Shown here one piece after another: positions 27,247 through 36,255 of a stretch of DNA of 64,000 nucleotides. The stretch covers positions 992,001-1,056,000 of the forward strand of contig CAVXYA010000002.1 of assembly GCA_963765955.1 (NCBI GenBank). The letters are read 5' to 3'. Position numbers and translations under genes: made by a program. Origin of the DNA: JAXDMK01 sp963765955. GTDB taxonomy: Bacteria; Actinomycetota; Acidimicrobiia; Acidimicrobiales; AC-14. Position 1 is the first letter of the stretch, and every line of letters starts with the position of its first letter. The notes below the pieces were generated by a model. It was not told the origin of the DNA. It saw only the letters and a program-made list of their open reading frames with translations, and made no database searches.

Positions 27247-28377
27247 ATGACCTCTGAGATTGAGCTGGATCCGGCGAGCGTGGTCGAGGCGTTGGCCGCC
27301 GCCGGAATGCGTGAGTCCCTGCGACGCAGCATCTTCGAGGCTCTTCGGTTGGCGGAGGTCACAGCCCCTGATGCCACTCACTTTCGGGAAACGGTGCGGT
27401 GGCCAGTACTTTGCTCGATGCTGCGAGACGTCGACGTTCATCGCGTCGAATTGGCCGACGGACTCGTCTTTGAATTTCGCGCAGACAGCCGGATCGAGAA
27501 AGCACTATTGCTGAGTAGGGAGGAGCGGCCGGATCACGTCTGGGAGCCTCAGACGACCAAGCTACTCGTCGAGCTTGCGCGGGGAGCGGACCACGTCATC
27601 GTTGGCGGCGCCTACATTGGCGATCACGTTCTACCGATCGCCAAGGCGCTCGGGGGTGCCGGCGTCGTCCACGCGTTCGAGCCTATGAAGCACACGTTCG
27701 CGCTGCTCCAGCGAAACGTTGCCAACAACAAGCTGGCGAACGTCATTGCCCACCGCCGCGCCCTTTGGGACAGCACCGGGGAGCATCTGACTCTCGATGG
27801 GGCGCTCGCCCTCGGATCGTCCGTGCCGGTCGACGACCGCCCACTCACGAACGGCTCCAAGCCGGATGAGCCTGTCGAAGTCGTCATGTCACTCGCGATC
27901 GGCGACTACGTGCAGAAACAGGGGCTTGTGGGGGTGGATCTCATCATGCTCGATATCGAGGGCGGTGAGGAGCGCGCCCTGACGGGAGCAGCAGCCTTGC
28001 TCGATCTGCCGCCACCGCATGCCCCAGACGTAGTTTTCGAAGTCCATCGGACCTTCGTCGACTGGAGCGACGGCCTGGAGAATACCGCACTTGTACAGCT
28101 GATGACCACCCGGGGCTACACCGTGTATGCGGTGCGCGATTTTCACGATAATTGGTCAATGGTGGGCGAGCCGATCGAGGTTATCCCAGTCGATCGCGTT
28201 CACCTCGATGGACCTCCCCACGGTTTCAATTTGCTTGCGAGCAAGGATGCCGATCTTGTCCAACGACTCGACCTCCGTATCGTGGAGAACGTGAGTCCCA
28301 AACTGATCGTGGACAGGGATCCCAAGCTCCACCATCCCGTCGGGGGGCTCAAGTCGTCGCAACGACGTCCCGCTTAG
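27247..28377 (+). CDS. FkbM-family methyltransferase, larger form
   Basis: 376 residues. An extra helical N-terminal region of about 100 residues precedes the SAM domain (VIVGGAYIGDHVLPIAKAL, then VVHAFEPMKHTFALLQRN). The FkbM hallmark is DLIMLDIEGGEERALTGA. The first motif reads VGGAYIGD instead of the usual DVGANIG, so the SAM loop is atypical although the following acidic residues are kept. Probably a sugar O-methyltransferase. It starts 12 nt after the glycosyltransferase stop and may also have its own promoter at 27232. Confidence 0.82.
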   Translation: MTSEIELDPASVVEALAAAGMRESLRRSIFEALRLAEVTAPDATHFRETVRWPVLCSMLRDVDVHRVELADGLVFEFRADSRIEKALLLSREERPDHVWEPQTTKLLVELARGADHVIVGGAYIGDHVLPIAKALGGAGVVHAFEPMKHTFALLQRNVANNKLANVIAHRRALWDSTGEHLTLDGALALGSSVPVDDRPLTNGSKPDEPVEVVMSLAIGDYVQKQGLVGVDLIMLDIEGGEERALTGAAALLDLPPPHAPDVVFEVHRTFVDWSDGLENTALVQLMTTRGYTVYAVRDFHDNWSMVGEPIEVIPVDRVHLDGPPHGFNLLASKDADLVQRLDLRIVENVSPKLIVDRDPKLHHPVGGLKSSQRRPA

Positions 28378-28407
28378 GCTCCCCCGGCTCGAGAAGGCAC
28401 TGACCGA

Positions 28408-29376
28408 ATGACGCACGCAATCGAAGATCTCGAGTTGGCGACCATAGCGGTGATGACTTTCAATCGTGCCCAGGGACTCCGAATAGCTGTCGCGTCTGCC
28501 CTGGCGCAGGACTACCCCAGTATCGAAGTCATCATTTCCGACAACGGGTCGACCGACGAGACGCAGACTGTAGCCAGGGAGTTTCTCGAGGCCGACCCTC
28601 GCGTCCGCTACATCCGTCACGACACGAACATTGGCGCCGTCGCAAACTTCAACGGTGCATTGCGGGCCTCCAAGGGTGCGTACTTCATGTGGCTGGCAGA
28701 CGACGATTGGTTGGACACAAACTTTCTCACCGCATGCATCCAGGTACTGAGGGACGATGAAGGCATCTCACTGGTGGGCGGGCACAGCCGCTACGAGGCG
28801 GCCACCGGCGCGTACTACGAACGGCCGATCACCCTCGTACAACCCACCGGTACCGAAAGGCTGGTGGAATACTACCGTTCGGTCAGCGAGAATGGCGTGT
28901 TCTACGGCGTCGCCCGAACGTCGGTTCTCCGTGGCCATCCGCCGCTGAAGAACGTGATGGCCACCGACTGGCTCCATGCCGCGGGACTGGCGTTCTCCGG
29001 TTCCGTCGTCACCGTGAACGACGCACAACTTGTTCGGTCGACGTCAGGAAGCTCCCACGACGTCCGCCGCTTTCCGGCCGGTTTTGGCTTCACTCGGTTG
29101 TCGCGGACCTTTCCGCTCTCCGCTATCACCTCAGCCGTTGCCCACGACGTGCTCCGTTCGCACACGTTCAGCTCGCTGGCCATGCCCAACCGCATACGGT
29201 TGGCAGTGAGATGCTCGATCATTGTCTACCGGCGCGTCTTCCTCAGGCTGTACGGATTCACAATCCTCGAATTCGGCTCCCGGGTGCTTCGTCGGTGCCT
29301 TCCGCCATCCGCCTTCGACGCCGTCCGGCGACGGTACCTCTCCCGAGGCGAAGCGTTCGTCCCTGATACTGACTGA
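28408..29376 (+). CDS. GT2-family glycosyltransferase
   Basis: 322 residues. GT-A fold: ATIAVMTFNRAQGLRIAVAS, then IEVIISDNGSTDETQTVA and the metal-binding WLADDDWLDTNF. This is an inverting family-2 transferase that uses a nucleotide sugar and Mn/Mg. The C-terminal part is basic and helical with a hydrophobic segment (IRLAVRCSIIVYRRVFLRL) that may touch the membrane. It follows the methyltransferase by 30 nt and is the last gene of this run. The next gene is convergent. Confidence 0.88.
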   Translation: MTHAIEDLELATIAVMTFNRAQGLRIAVASALAQDYPSIEVIISDNGSTDETQTVAREFLEADPRVRYIRHDTNIGAVANFNGALRASKGAYFMWLADDDWLDTNFLTACIQVLRDDEGISLVGGHSRYEAATGAYYERPITLVQPTGTERLVEYYRSVSENGVFYGVARTSVLRGHPPLKNVMATDWLHAAGLAFSGSVVTVNDAQLVRSTSGSSHDVRRFPAGFGFTRLSRTFPLSAITSAVAHDVLRSHTFSSLAMPNRIRLAVRCSIIVYRRVFLRLYGFTILEFGSRVLRRCLPPSAFDAVRRRYLSRGEAFVPDTD

Positions 29377-29407
29377 GGCGAGCATCCACACCCACACCCA
29401 GCTCGGC

Positions 29408-30226
29408 TCAGCTCGGCGGGGGTTTGAACATCAGCCCTTGACCGGTGGGGAGGGCGAGTATCCTGACACCACGAGCGCGGGCGAACTCGTCCCACGCGTG
29501 TTTCTGCTCGATGTGCTCCAGCCATCCGTAGTCGTCGAGAACGACCACCGCACCAGGCACGAGTCTCGGCCAGAAGTGCTCGCCAGCGGCGATCTCGGGC
29601 ATGACCGAGTTCATGTCGATCGAAAGGTACGCGACCTCTTCACTTGGTACCTCGCTCAGCGTCGCCGGCACCCGGCCTCGGACGATCACCACGTTGTCGA
29701 ATGCTCGAAATATCTGAGTGACCTGATCGAAACAGTCGAGGTATACGTCGTCGTTTCGTCGAGCAATACTCGTACCCAGCTCACGCTCGGTGAGGTATTC
29801 GAGAGGGATGCCTTCGTAGGTATCGAGTAGGTAAAATCGCTTGTCGATCATCTCCTTAAAATCGATGTAGTGAACGACGGCCCGGGAGTAGATTCCAGTG
29901 TTTACTCCACATTCCACGAAGTCGCCGGCGAGCTTGGCTGCGTGGCTTGCCGCCCAGCAAATAATGAACACCCGCCATTCGATGTGCAGATCGGCGCCAA
30001 ACCGGTGCCCAGTATCGATGCCGAGGCGATAGGCCTCCACAAAGAGGGGGTCCGCCAAAAAGTCGGCATTGTGGAGGGTCGCCAGTCCGTCTGCATCGTA
30101 GGAGAACGGACCAGCAAAGGACGTTCGGTTGTGTTTCCCCCGCAGCCGGTCGAGAAGATGGGCGACGGCCGGTCGCCCCGGAAAGTTCTGGTGACGGATC
30201 TGTCGAACGATCTTCGGCGAACGCAT
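29408..30226 (-). CDS. TylF/MycF-family O-methyltransferase
   Basis: 272 residues. DFVECGVNTGIYSRAVVHYI is the SAM loop of macrocin O-methyltransferases, LLDTYEGIP is their conserved acidic motif, and YLSIDMNSVMPEIAA with VVLDDYGWLEH carries the metal-binding and catalytic acidic residues. Known members methylate sugar hydroxyls in a Mg-dependent way. It is convergent with the GT2 gene and divergent from rfbC, so it stands alone on its strand. Confidence 0.88.
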   Translation of the reverse strand: MRSPKIVRQIRHQNFPGRPAVAHLLDRLRGKHNRTSFAGPFSYDADGLATLHNADFLADPLFVEAYRLGIDTGHRFGADLHIEWRVFIICWAASHAAKLAGDFVECGVNTGIYSRAVVHYIDFKEMIDKRFYLLDTYEGIPLEYLTERELGTSIARRNDDVYLDCFDQVTQIFRAFDNVVIVRGRVPATLSEVPSEEVAYLSIDMNSVMPEIAAGEHFWPRLVPGAVVVLDDYGWLEHIEQKHAWDEFARARGVRILALPTGQGLMFKPPPS

Positions 30227-30363
30227 GGGCTCAGAGCGAGGGCGAGGGGAAGTCGAAGGAGAGCCTATTGCTCACAACCGTCACCTCGGGCTCCAGCATT
30301 CAGTATCAGGATAGGGAGTGTAGTGTACAGCCTTCAGCACTAGGTAGGAACGCAAGGAGCGAC

Positions 30364-30384
30364 ATGGCAATGGGAACACATTAA
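30364..30384 (+). promoter_or_regulatory. possible leader mini-ORF coupled to rfbC
   Basis: ATG GCA ATG GGA ACA CAT TAA (MAMGTH), preceded by AAGGAG at 30354-30359. Its stop overlaps the rfbC start as TAATG. rfbC has no good ribosome site of its own, so translational coupling through this short frame is plausible. Confidence 0.35.
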
Positions 30385-30935
30385 TGCAGTTTCGAGCGCT
30401 CGAGCTGAATGGCGCGTTCGAAATCGTCCTGGATCCACAGTTCGATGGTCGAGGCTACTTCGCTCGCACCTATGCCGAGGAGCGCTTTCGCGACCAAGGT
30501 CTCGTCACGAACTGGGTGCACGAGAATCAGTCGTATTCGGAAGCACCGCATACCATTCGGGGGCTGCATTTTCAGCGCCCTCCTACCGCCGAGACAAAGC
30601 TGGTGCGAGTCAGCCACGGTGCAGTTCTTGACGTCATCGTCGATCTTCGGCGAAGCTCCCCGACGTACGGGCGTTGGCACTCCAGTGTGCTGAGCGACCA
30701 GAACTTCAAGATGCTTTACGTGCCGGAAGGCTTCGCGCACGGTTTCTGCACCCTGGCATCCGCGTGTGTGGTCCAGTACAAGGTCGACGAGGCCTACGAC
30801 CCGGCCACGGAGGGTGGCATCCTCTGGAACGATCCGGAGCTCGCGATCAACTGGCCGACTGACGACCCGGTGATCTCGGCGCGCGATGCGGGACAGCCCG
30901 GGTTCGCCGGCTTCGATTCGCCGTTCCACGAGTAG
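30384..30935 (+). CDS. rfbC: dTDP-4-dehydrorhamnose 3,5-epimerase family protein
   Basis: 183 residues, standard cupin-fold size. It has DGRGYFARTY at about residue 22, VHENQSYSEAPHTIRGLHFQ with the catalytic His, KLVRVSHGAVLDVIVDLR, and YVPEGFAHGFCTL with the active-site pocket residues. It epimerises C3 and/or C5 of an NDP-4-keto-6-deoxysugar. No rmlA, rmlB or rmlD partner is present in the window. The nearby rfbF/rfbG pair suggests the substrate may be CDP-linked. It is followed after 6 nt by a reductase-like gene. Confidence 0.9.
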   Translation: MQFRALELNGAFEIVLDPQFDGRGYFARTYAEERFRDQGLVTNWVHENQSYSEAPHTIRGLHFQRPPTAETKLVRVSHGAVLDVIVDLRRSSPTYGRWHSSVLSDQNFKMLYVPEGFAHGFCTLASACVVQYKVDEAYDPATEGGILWNDPELAINWPTDDPVISARDAGQPGFAGFDSPFHE

Positions 30936-30941
30936 TTCCGG

Positions 30942-31859
30942 ATGCGGGTCGCACTCACTGGATCCAGCGGCCTTATTGGTAATGCCCTGGCCGCTCGCCT
31001 GGCACCGGCCCACGACATCGTCCACCTCGGCCGGCATTCGAGCTGCGACATCCGGCTGGACCTCGCGGTGCCAGAAACATTGCGCGATCTCGACTTGCAG
31101 GGTTGCGATGCCCTTGTTCACTGTGCCGGCGTCATTGACGAGGATTTTCGCAGCGATGCCGCGGCTGCTTTCGCGCAGGCCACGATCGGCACCAGGTTGC
31201 TGGTCGAGCAGGCCCTTTCAAGCGGCGTGAAGTTGGCTGTCAACGTCTCGACCTCGCACGTCTACGGGCCGCCGCACGGAATCCAGGACGAGTTCACGCC
31301 GCCGGCCCCCACGACTGATTACGCCATTGCCCATTACGCGTCGGAGCGCTTCTTCGTCCGCAGCGCCGACGAGATGGCAGTGATGGTGCTACGTCCCAAC
31401 GCGGTGTTCGGATTTCCCCGGTCCCTGGTCACGTTCCGGCGCTGGAACCTGATCCCGTTCTCCTTTCCCGCGGAGGGTCTCTACAAAGGGGAGATCGCGT
31501 TGAGGTCCTCGGGCGAGCAGCATCGCAACTTCGTCTCCACCGACGACTTGGCCGATGATGTCTCCGAATTCCTGGTTGGGGGGCACGGACCCGGCCTGCG
31601 AATCGTGAATCCGGTGGGCGCCGATAGCCTCACTGTCCACGCCTTCGCCCTTCGGTGCGCGGAGGTCGTCGAGCGCCTTACCGGAAATCCCTGCCCAGTG
31701 CGCCGTCCTCCGTCGGCCCCGCCGGAGCCGGGCCTCGACTTCGCCTACAGTACTCGCTGGCCTGCGCCGCGCCCACGCCGCGGCGTCGACGACTATCTCG
31801 TCGCCTTCACCACACAACTTGTCGAGGAGTCACGGCATGGACGCCGATATGGCACGTGA
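30942..31859 (+). CDS. NAD-dependent epimerase/dehydratase-like protein with altered active site
   Basis: 305 residues. Rossmann start VALTGSSGLIGNALAARL, then NVSTSHVYGPPHG as the Ser/Thr motif. The expected Tyr-x3-Lys appears as YAIAHYASERFF, with His in place of the catalytic Lys. The context after an rfbC-type epimerase suggests a 4-keto reductase for an NDP-deoxysugar, but the missing Lys could mean altered chemistry or loss of activity. It overlaps the next gene by 23 nt, so the genes are coupled. Confidence 0.8.
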   Translation: MRVALTGSSGLIGNALAARLAPAHDIVHLGRHSSCDIRLDLAVPETLRDLDLQGCDALVHCAGVIDEDFRSDAAAAFAQATIGTRLLVEQALSSGVKLAVNVSTSHVYGPPHGIQDEFTPPAPTTDYAIAHYASERFFVRSADEMAVMVLRPNAVFGFPRSLVTFRRWNLIPFSFPAEGLYKGEIALRSSGEQHRNFVSTDDLADDVSEFLVGGHGPGLRIVNPVGADSLTVHAFALRCAEVVERLTGNPCPVRRPPSAPPEPGLDFAYSTRWPAPRPRRGVDDYLVAFTTQLVEESRHGRRYGT

Positions 31860-32709
31860 AATGGCACTCGATCAAGAGGTTGCCCTGAAATATGTGGCGT
31901 TCCTGGTGAGTGGGAGCGCCACCGACTCGCCGGAGGCCCGCCAATCGTTTTGTGAAGCCGAGAAGATCCCGCCGAAGCTTCTCTGGTTCAACCCCAATAT
32001 CCAGTCGATCGCTCGCCTTTTTGCCGGTGGATCGAATATAGAGCGGATGCTCGACCTGTCCCTCCGGGACTGGTTGCTCTACCACCACCACTACGTCCAT
32101 CAGGGGTACCGTTACGCAGAACCCGAGCTCCAGCAGACCTGGCTCGGCAGAGAAATCCTGAAATCCCCGTTTGACTGCTGGATCTACCAGGAGATCATCT
32201 GGAGGACGAGGCCCGATTGGATCATCGAGCTCGGCGTCATGTTCGGCGGTGCGTCGCATTTCTTTGCCAGCCTCTGCGACCTTGTCGGGCACGGACAAGT
32301 CCTGGGTGTCGACATCTCGCTGGCGAAGGCGGGCGATCCACAAAACGATCGCATCGAATACCTGGAAGGCAGCTCGACGTCAGCGGCCGTGTTCGAGGAA
32401 GTCGCTCGGCGAGTCAGCGGTGGCAAGGTGCTCGTCATCGCTGACTCCGATCACGAGAAGGATCACGTCCTAGCCGAATTGAATCTCTACTCTCGACTGG
32501 TGCCCGTCGGCTGCTACTACGTGGTCGAGGACACGCTCAATGATGTCATGGGCTGGCACCCCGTACCGAACGAAGGGCCCCAGGCGGCGGCGAAGGCCTT
32601 TCTCGCACAGAACAGGGCGTTCATCGCCGACCGCCGGTGGGCTGAGCGTTACATCCTCAGCCTCAACCCCCTTGGGTACCTCCTCCGCGTCAGCGACGAC
32701 GCGTCATGA
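31837..32709 (+). CDS. CmcI-family (rhamnosyl O-methyltransferase / cephalosporin hydroxylase-like) protein
   Basis: 290 residues from ATG 31837, chosen for the GAGGAG site eight nt upstream. Conserved core: WIYQEIIWRTRPDWIIELGV, then MFGGASHFFASL (SAM loop), VLGVDISLAK, VLVIADSDHEKDHVLAEL and YYVVEDTLND. Despite the family name, most members are SAM-dependent sugar O-methyltransferases with a Mg site (family knowledge). Its stop overlaps the next start as ATGA. It adds to the set of methylating enzymes in this stretch. Confidence 0.88.
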   Translation: MDADMAREMALDQEVALKYVAFLVSGSATDSPEARQSFCEAEKIPPKLLWFNPNIQSIARLFAGGSNIERMLDLSLRDWLLYHHHYVHQGYRYAEPELQQTWLGREILKSPFDCWIYQEIIWRTRPDWIIELGVMFGGASHFFASLCDLVGHGQVLGVDISLAKAGDPQNDRIEYLEGSSTSAAVFEEVARRVSGGKVLVIADSDHEKDHVLAELNLYSRLVPVGCYYVVEDTLNDVMGWHPVPNEGPQAAAKAFLAQNRAFIADRRWAERYILSLNPLGYLLRVSDDAS

Positions 32710-33194
32710 TCGTCGCCGTCTCTGCTCCGCCACTGGTCGACAGATCGACCGTGATCCAGGAACTGGCGTCACGGTACGGACTCCGGCAGGTTGAGGATCC
32801 CGCACCCGGGCTCTGTGCCCAGCTGGGGTTCCAGACCCTCTACGACCTCCCGCCGGAGTTGCAGCGCACCTGCCGCGAGCAGCTGCTTCGGGAACACCTC
32901 GCGTTCGTCGAACAGGCGGACGACGTGCTCTTGGAGTTCTCGGCCGTGGAGTGGCTCGCCGATTGGATGCGATGGTGCTGGTCGGGCACGTCGACCCGCC
33001 TGTGGGCGGACATCCTGGAGGTCGGCAAGCGGGCAGTCGGCCGCTACACCGAGCTCTTCCACCTGGAGGACGGGCCGCCGCGAGCGTACGACGGCTACGT
33101 CTGGTTGGATCGGGAGAACTCGGAGCAGGCATCGTCGCTGATGCGCTTCCTGCACCGCGAGCTCGGAATCGACGCCACGCTCAAGCAACTCTGA
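32706..33194 (+). CDS. Unknown protein resembling a degenerate P-loop kinase/ATPase
   Basis: 162 residues. The layout is that of AAA_28/NadR-like kinases: a first strand and loop, a helix, then LLREHLAFVEQADDVLLEF, SAVEWLADWMRW. But the P-loop reads SAPPLVDRST instead of GxxGxGKST, so ATP binding by the usual Lys is lost. I do not know its function. It overlaps the CmcI-like gene by 4 nt (ATGA) and precedes the Wzm gene by 96 nt, so it is translated with the methylation genes. It could be a regulatory or structural remnant of a nucleotide kinase. Confidence 0.6.
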   Translation: MIVAVSAPPLVDRSTVIQELASRYGLRQVEDPAPGLCAQLGFQTLYDLPPELQRTCREQLLREHLAFVEQADDVLLEFSAVEWLADWMRWCWSGTSTRLWADILEVGKRAVGRYTELFHLEDGPPRAYDGYVWLDRENSEQASSLMRFLHRELGIDATLKQL

Positions 33195-33276
33195 GACGTC
33201 CTGCGAACGACGCGGGCACGGTGACCACGGCACCGTGGCCCGCGTGGGGAGTCGTCGCCCCTGCCCGCCAGCGGAC

Positions 33277-33282
33277 TACCCT
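33277..33282 (+). promoter_or_regulatory. -10 box for wzm-wzt operon
   Basis: TACCCT ends 8 nt before the GTG at 33291, the spacing expected for a leaderless transcript. Confidence 0.45.
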
Positions 33283-33290
33283 CGGATGTC

Positions 33291-34145
33291 GTGGCCCGGA
33301 GCAAAGTCGTGAACGGCGAGGCCGCTCCGGGGGTAACAGTCATCCGTCCGCAGGGTGGCTGGTCCGGGTTGAAGTTGAAAGAGATTTGGCGATCACGGGA
33401 TCTCTTGTATTTCATGGCCCGCCGCGATATCAAGATTCGCTACACCCAGGCCGCGATCGGCATCGCATGGGCCTTCCTCCAGCCTCTCTTCATGATGATC
33501 ATCTTCAGCGTCTTCCTTGGAAGGTTGGCTCGCGTGCCGACCGGCGGCGTGCCCTACCCCGTCTTCGTCCTCGCCGGTCTCGTGCCCTGGACGTTCTTCG
33601 CCAACGCCGTACGAGGGTCGAGCGAGAGCCTGGTTACCGAGGCTCCGCTCCTCTCGAAGGTTTACTTTCCCCGATTGATCATTCCAATCGCGGCGATGCT
33701 GTCATGGATCCCGGACGTTGCGATCGCCGCCAGCATTCTAGCCGTAGTCATGCTGGTGGAGGGTGTGACCCCCTCGAACACAATCGTCCTGCTTCCCTTG
33801 TTCGTCCTCTTCGCATTGCTCGTGGCCGCGAGCCTCAGTGTCTGGCTCTCGGCGCTCAATGTTCGGTACCGGGATGTGCGCTACGCAGTTCCCGTGCTCC
33901 TCCAGCTCTGGATGTTCGCCAGTCCGGTTCTCTACCCATCGAGCCTCGTGCCGGAGCGCTATCGGCTGCTCCTCGGACTGAACCCCATGTCGGGCGTCGT
34001 CGACGGTTTCCGGTGGGCCATCGTCGGACATCCGTCTCCGTCTTGGGGAGTGGTATGGATCTCGGCAGCGATCACGATTCTCGTTCTCCTTTCCGGTCTC
34101 GCCTACTTTCAGCGAATGGAACACAGCTTTGCTGATGTCATCTGA
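33291..34145 (+). CDS. wzm: Polysaccharide ABC transporter permease
   Basis: 284 residues, GTG start. ABC-2 type permease: the cytosolic amphipathic start ends DLLYFMARRDIKIRYTQAAI, followed by six predicted membrane segments, such as IAWAFLQPLFMMIIFSVFLG, PVFVLAGLVPWTFFANAV and VPVLLQLWMFASPVLYPSS. The LNPMSGVVDGFRWAIVG loop is typical for O-antigen/teichoic acid exporters. It works with the Wzt ATPase encoded 6 nt downstream to move a completed lipid-linked glycan across the membrane. There is no ribosome site, which is consistent with the promoter at 33277. Confidence 0.95.
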   Translation: MARSKVVNGEAAPGVTVIRPQGGWSGLKLKEIWRSRDLLYFMARRDIKIRYTQAAIGIAWAFLQPLFMMIIFSVFLGRLARVPTGGVPYPVFVLAGLVPWTFFANAVRGSSESLVTEAPLLSKVYFPRLIIPIAAMLSWIPDVAIAASILAVVMLVEGVTPSNTIVLLPLFVLFALLVAASLSVWLSALNVRYRDVRYAVPVLLQLWMFASPVLYPSSLVPERYRLLLGLNPMSGVVDGFRWAIVGHPSPSWGVVWISAAITILVLLSGLAYFQRMEHSFADVI

Positions 34146-34151
34146 GCGTCT

Positions 34152-35465
34152 ATGGCGTTAGCTATTCACGCCCAGGGTCTCGGCAAGCAGTATCAGCTGG
34201 GCTCCGTCACCGGTGCACGGTATCGCTACCGTTCACTGCGAGAGGATCTCACCCTGAGCGTCCGACGGGGTGGACGTCAACAGCGTGAGGCGGCGCGGTC
34301 TTTTTGGGCACTCCAGGACGTTTCCTTCGACATCGAACCCGGTGAGAGGGTCGGCATCATTGGACGGAACGGTGCCGGTAAGAGCACGCTCTTGAAGATC
34401 CTCGCCCGGATCACGTCGCCGACGACGGGCTACGCCGAAGTGCGGGGGAAGGTGGGGTCGTTGTTGGAGGTCGGCACCGGCTTCCACCCTGAACTGACCG
34501 GTCTCGACAACGTCTACCTCAGCGGTGCTATTCTGGGCATGCGCCGGACCGAGATTCGATCGAAGGTCGACGAGATCGTCGAGTTCGCAGGGGTCGAGCG
34601 GTTCCTCGACACGCCGGTCAAGCGCTATTCGTCGGGAATGCAGCTACGGCTCGCGTTTGCGGTCGCCGCCCACCTCGACACGGATATCATGATCGTCGAC
34701 GAAGTACTGGCTGTGGGTGACGCGGAGTTCCAGAAGCGGTGCCTCGGACGGATGTCCGACATCAGTCAGAGCGGTCGGACGATTGTCTTCGTCTCGCATT
34801 CGATGCCCGCCGTTCTGCGGCTGTGCGACCGGGTGATCCTCCTCGACGGTGGGGAGGTCGTCGCTGACGGTGATCGCCACTCCGTGATCCGGACGTATCT
34901 CGACAGCGGCCTCGGGTCGGGTGCGGAGCGGGCCTGGACGGATCGCAACGCCTCTCCGGGCGACGACGTGGCCCGCCTCGCCGCCCTGCGTGTTCGCAGT
35001 GCCGACGGGGTGCACGAGGAGGTAGACATCCGCGAGCCGCTCCGGGTCGAGGTCGATTACTGGAGGATGCCCGGCAGTGCCGGGATCGCACCCGTCGTGA
35101 GCCTTCAGTTCACCAACGAGGATGGCGTCTGCCTCTTCCACACCACATCGTTCGACACTGGGCAGGAGTTGCAGGCACTGGGCGACGACGTGCAGATCCG
35201 AGCGGTCTGTCACGTGCCCGGGAACTTCCTGGCCGAGGGCCGGGTCTTCGTCTCAGCGTGGCTGGGCAGCGTAAGTCCCATACGCATCCACGCCAAGGAG
35301 ACTGACGCGGTTGCGTTCCATGTCGTCGACCGTAGCGACGGCGACGGCGTGCGGGGCATCTATGTCAACGAGTGGCCAGGGGTGGTTCGGCCGATGTTGG
35401 AGTGGACCCTCCAGGCACCGGATCTGGTGTCGCAATCGAGGGATGGTCGGTCGAGCGATGCCTGA
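34152..35465 (+). CDS. wzt: Polysaccharide ABC transporter ATPase with Wzt C-terminal domain
   Basis: 437 residues. NBD 1-250 with Walker A GIIGRNGAGKSTLLKILA, the exporter-specific VGSLLEVGTGFHPELTGLDN, signature YSSGMQLRLAFAVA, Walker B IMIVDEVLAVGD and H-loop FVSHSM. Residues about 265-410 form an extra beta-sandwich (VEVDYWRMPGSAGIAPVVSL, CHVPGNFLAEGRVFVSAWLG), matching the Wzt C-terminal domain that recognises the terminal cap of the glycan. A cap-modifying methyltransferase would therefore be expected, and several are encoded nearby. Confidence 0.95.
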   Translation: MALAIHAQGLGKQYQLGSVTGARYRYRSLREDLTLSVRRGGRQQREAARSFWALQDVSFDIEPGERVGIIGRNGAGKSTLLKILARITSPTTGYAEVRGKVGSLLEVGTGFHPELTGLDNVYLSGAILGMRRTEIRSKVDEIVEFAGVERFLDTPVKRYSSGMQLRLAFAVAAHLDTDIMIVDEVLAVGDAEFQKRCLGRMSDISQSGRTIVFVSHSMPAVLRLCDRVILLDGGEVVADGDRHSVIRTYLDSGLGSGAERAWTDRNASPGDDVARLAALRVRSADGVHEEVDIREPLRVEVDYWRMPGSAGIAPVVSLQFTNEDGVCLFHTTSFDTGQELQALGDDVQIRAVCHVPGNFLAEGRVFVSAWLGSVSPIRIHAKETDAVAFHVVDRSDGDGVRGIYVNEWPGVVRPMLEWTLQAPDLVSQSRDGRSSDA

Positions 35466-35481
35466 TCGAGGAGTCTCGGCC

Positions 35482-36255
35482 ATGCAGTGCGTCATCCTCG
35501 CCGGCGGCCGGGGCACGAGGATCAGCGAAGAGTCTCACCTGCGCCCGAAGCCGATGGTGGAAATCGGTGGTCGCCCCATTCTCTGGCACATCATGAAGGT
35601 GTTCGGTCACCACGGCGTCACGGACTTCATCATCTGCCTGGGCTACCGGGGCTACATGATCAAGGAGTACTTCTTCAACTACTTCCTGCACAGCTCGGAT
35701 GTCACCGTCGACATCGCCAGCAACTCGGTGGAGTATCACGACAGCAGAAGTGAACCGTGGCGTGTCTCTCTGGTCGAGACTGGGGACGCGACGAAGACCG
35801 GGGGGCGGGTCCGGCGTGTTCGCTCCTACTTGAAGCCGGATCAGCCGTTCTTCCTGACCTACGGCGACGGCTTGGCCGACATCGATCTGTCCGCCCAGCT
35901 CGCGTTCCATCGTGACCATGGCCGATCTACGACCATGACCGTCGTCCGTCCCCCGGCTCGGTTCGGGAGCGCTGTCGTCGACGGCGATCGGATTGTCTCG
36001 TTCGAGGAGAAGCCCGAAGCCTCGGGCAGCATGATCAACGGCGGGTTCTTCATTGTCTCTCCTAACGCCGTCGACCTCGTCAACGGCGACGACACGACCT
36101 GGGAGCGGGAACCTCTGGAGCGGCTGGCGGACATGGACGAACTTCGGGCCTGGCCGCACAAGGGCTTCTGGCAACCGATGGACACCCTGCGGGACCGAGA
36201 GCTGCTCGAGGCTCTATGGGAGGGAGGAGACCCCCCGTGGAGGGTCTGGCGATGA
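35482..36255 (+). CDS. rfbF: Glucose-1-phosphate cytidylyltransferase
   Basis: 257 residues. ATG 35482 is preceded by GAGGAG at eight nt. Nucleotidyltransferase start VILAGGRGTRISEESHLRPKP, then MVEIGGRPILWHIMK, the RfbF-specific YMIKEYFFNYFLHSSDVTVD and the product-binding FLTYGDGLADIDL. It makes CDP-glucose from CTP and glucose-1-phosphate, the entry to CDP-deoxysugars (paratose, tyvelose, abequose, ascarylose families). Its TGA overlaps the rfbG ATG, so the two are coupled. Confidence 0.95.
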   Translation: MQCVILAGGRGTRISEESHLRPKPMVEIGGRPILWHIMKVFGHHGVTDFIICLGYRGYMIKEYFFNYFLHSSDVTVDIASNSVEYHDSRSEPWRVSLVETGDATKTGGRVRRVRSYLKPDQPFFLTYGDGLADIDLSAQLAFHRDHGRSTTMTVVRPPARFGSAVVDGDRIVSFEEKPEASGSMINGGFFIVSPNAVDLVNGDDTTWEREPLERLADMDELRAWPHKGFWQPMDTLRDRELLEALWEGGDPPWRVWR

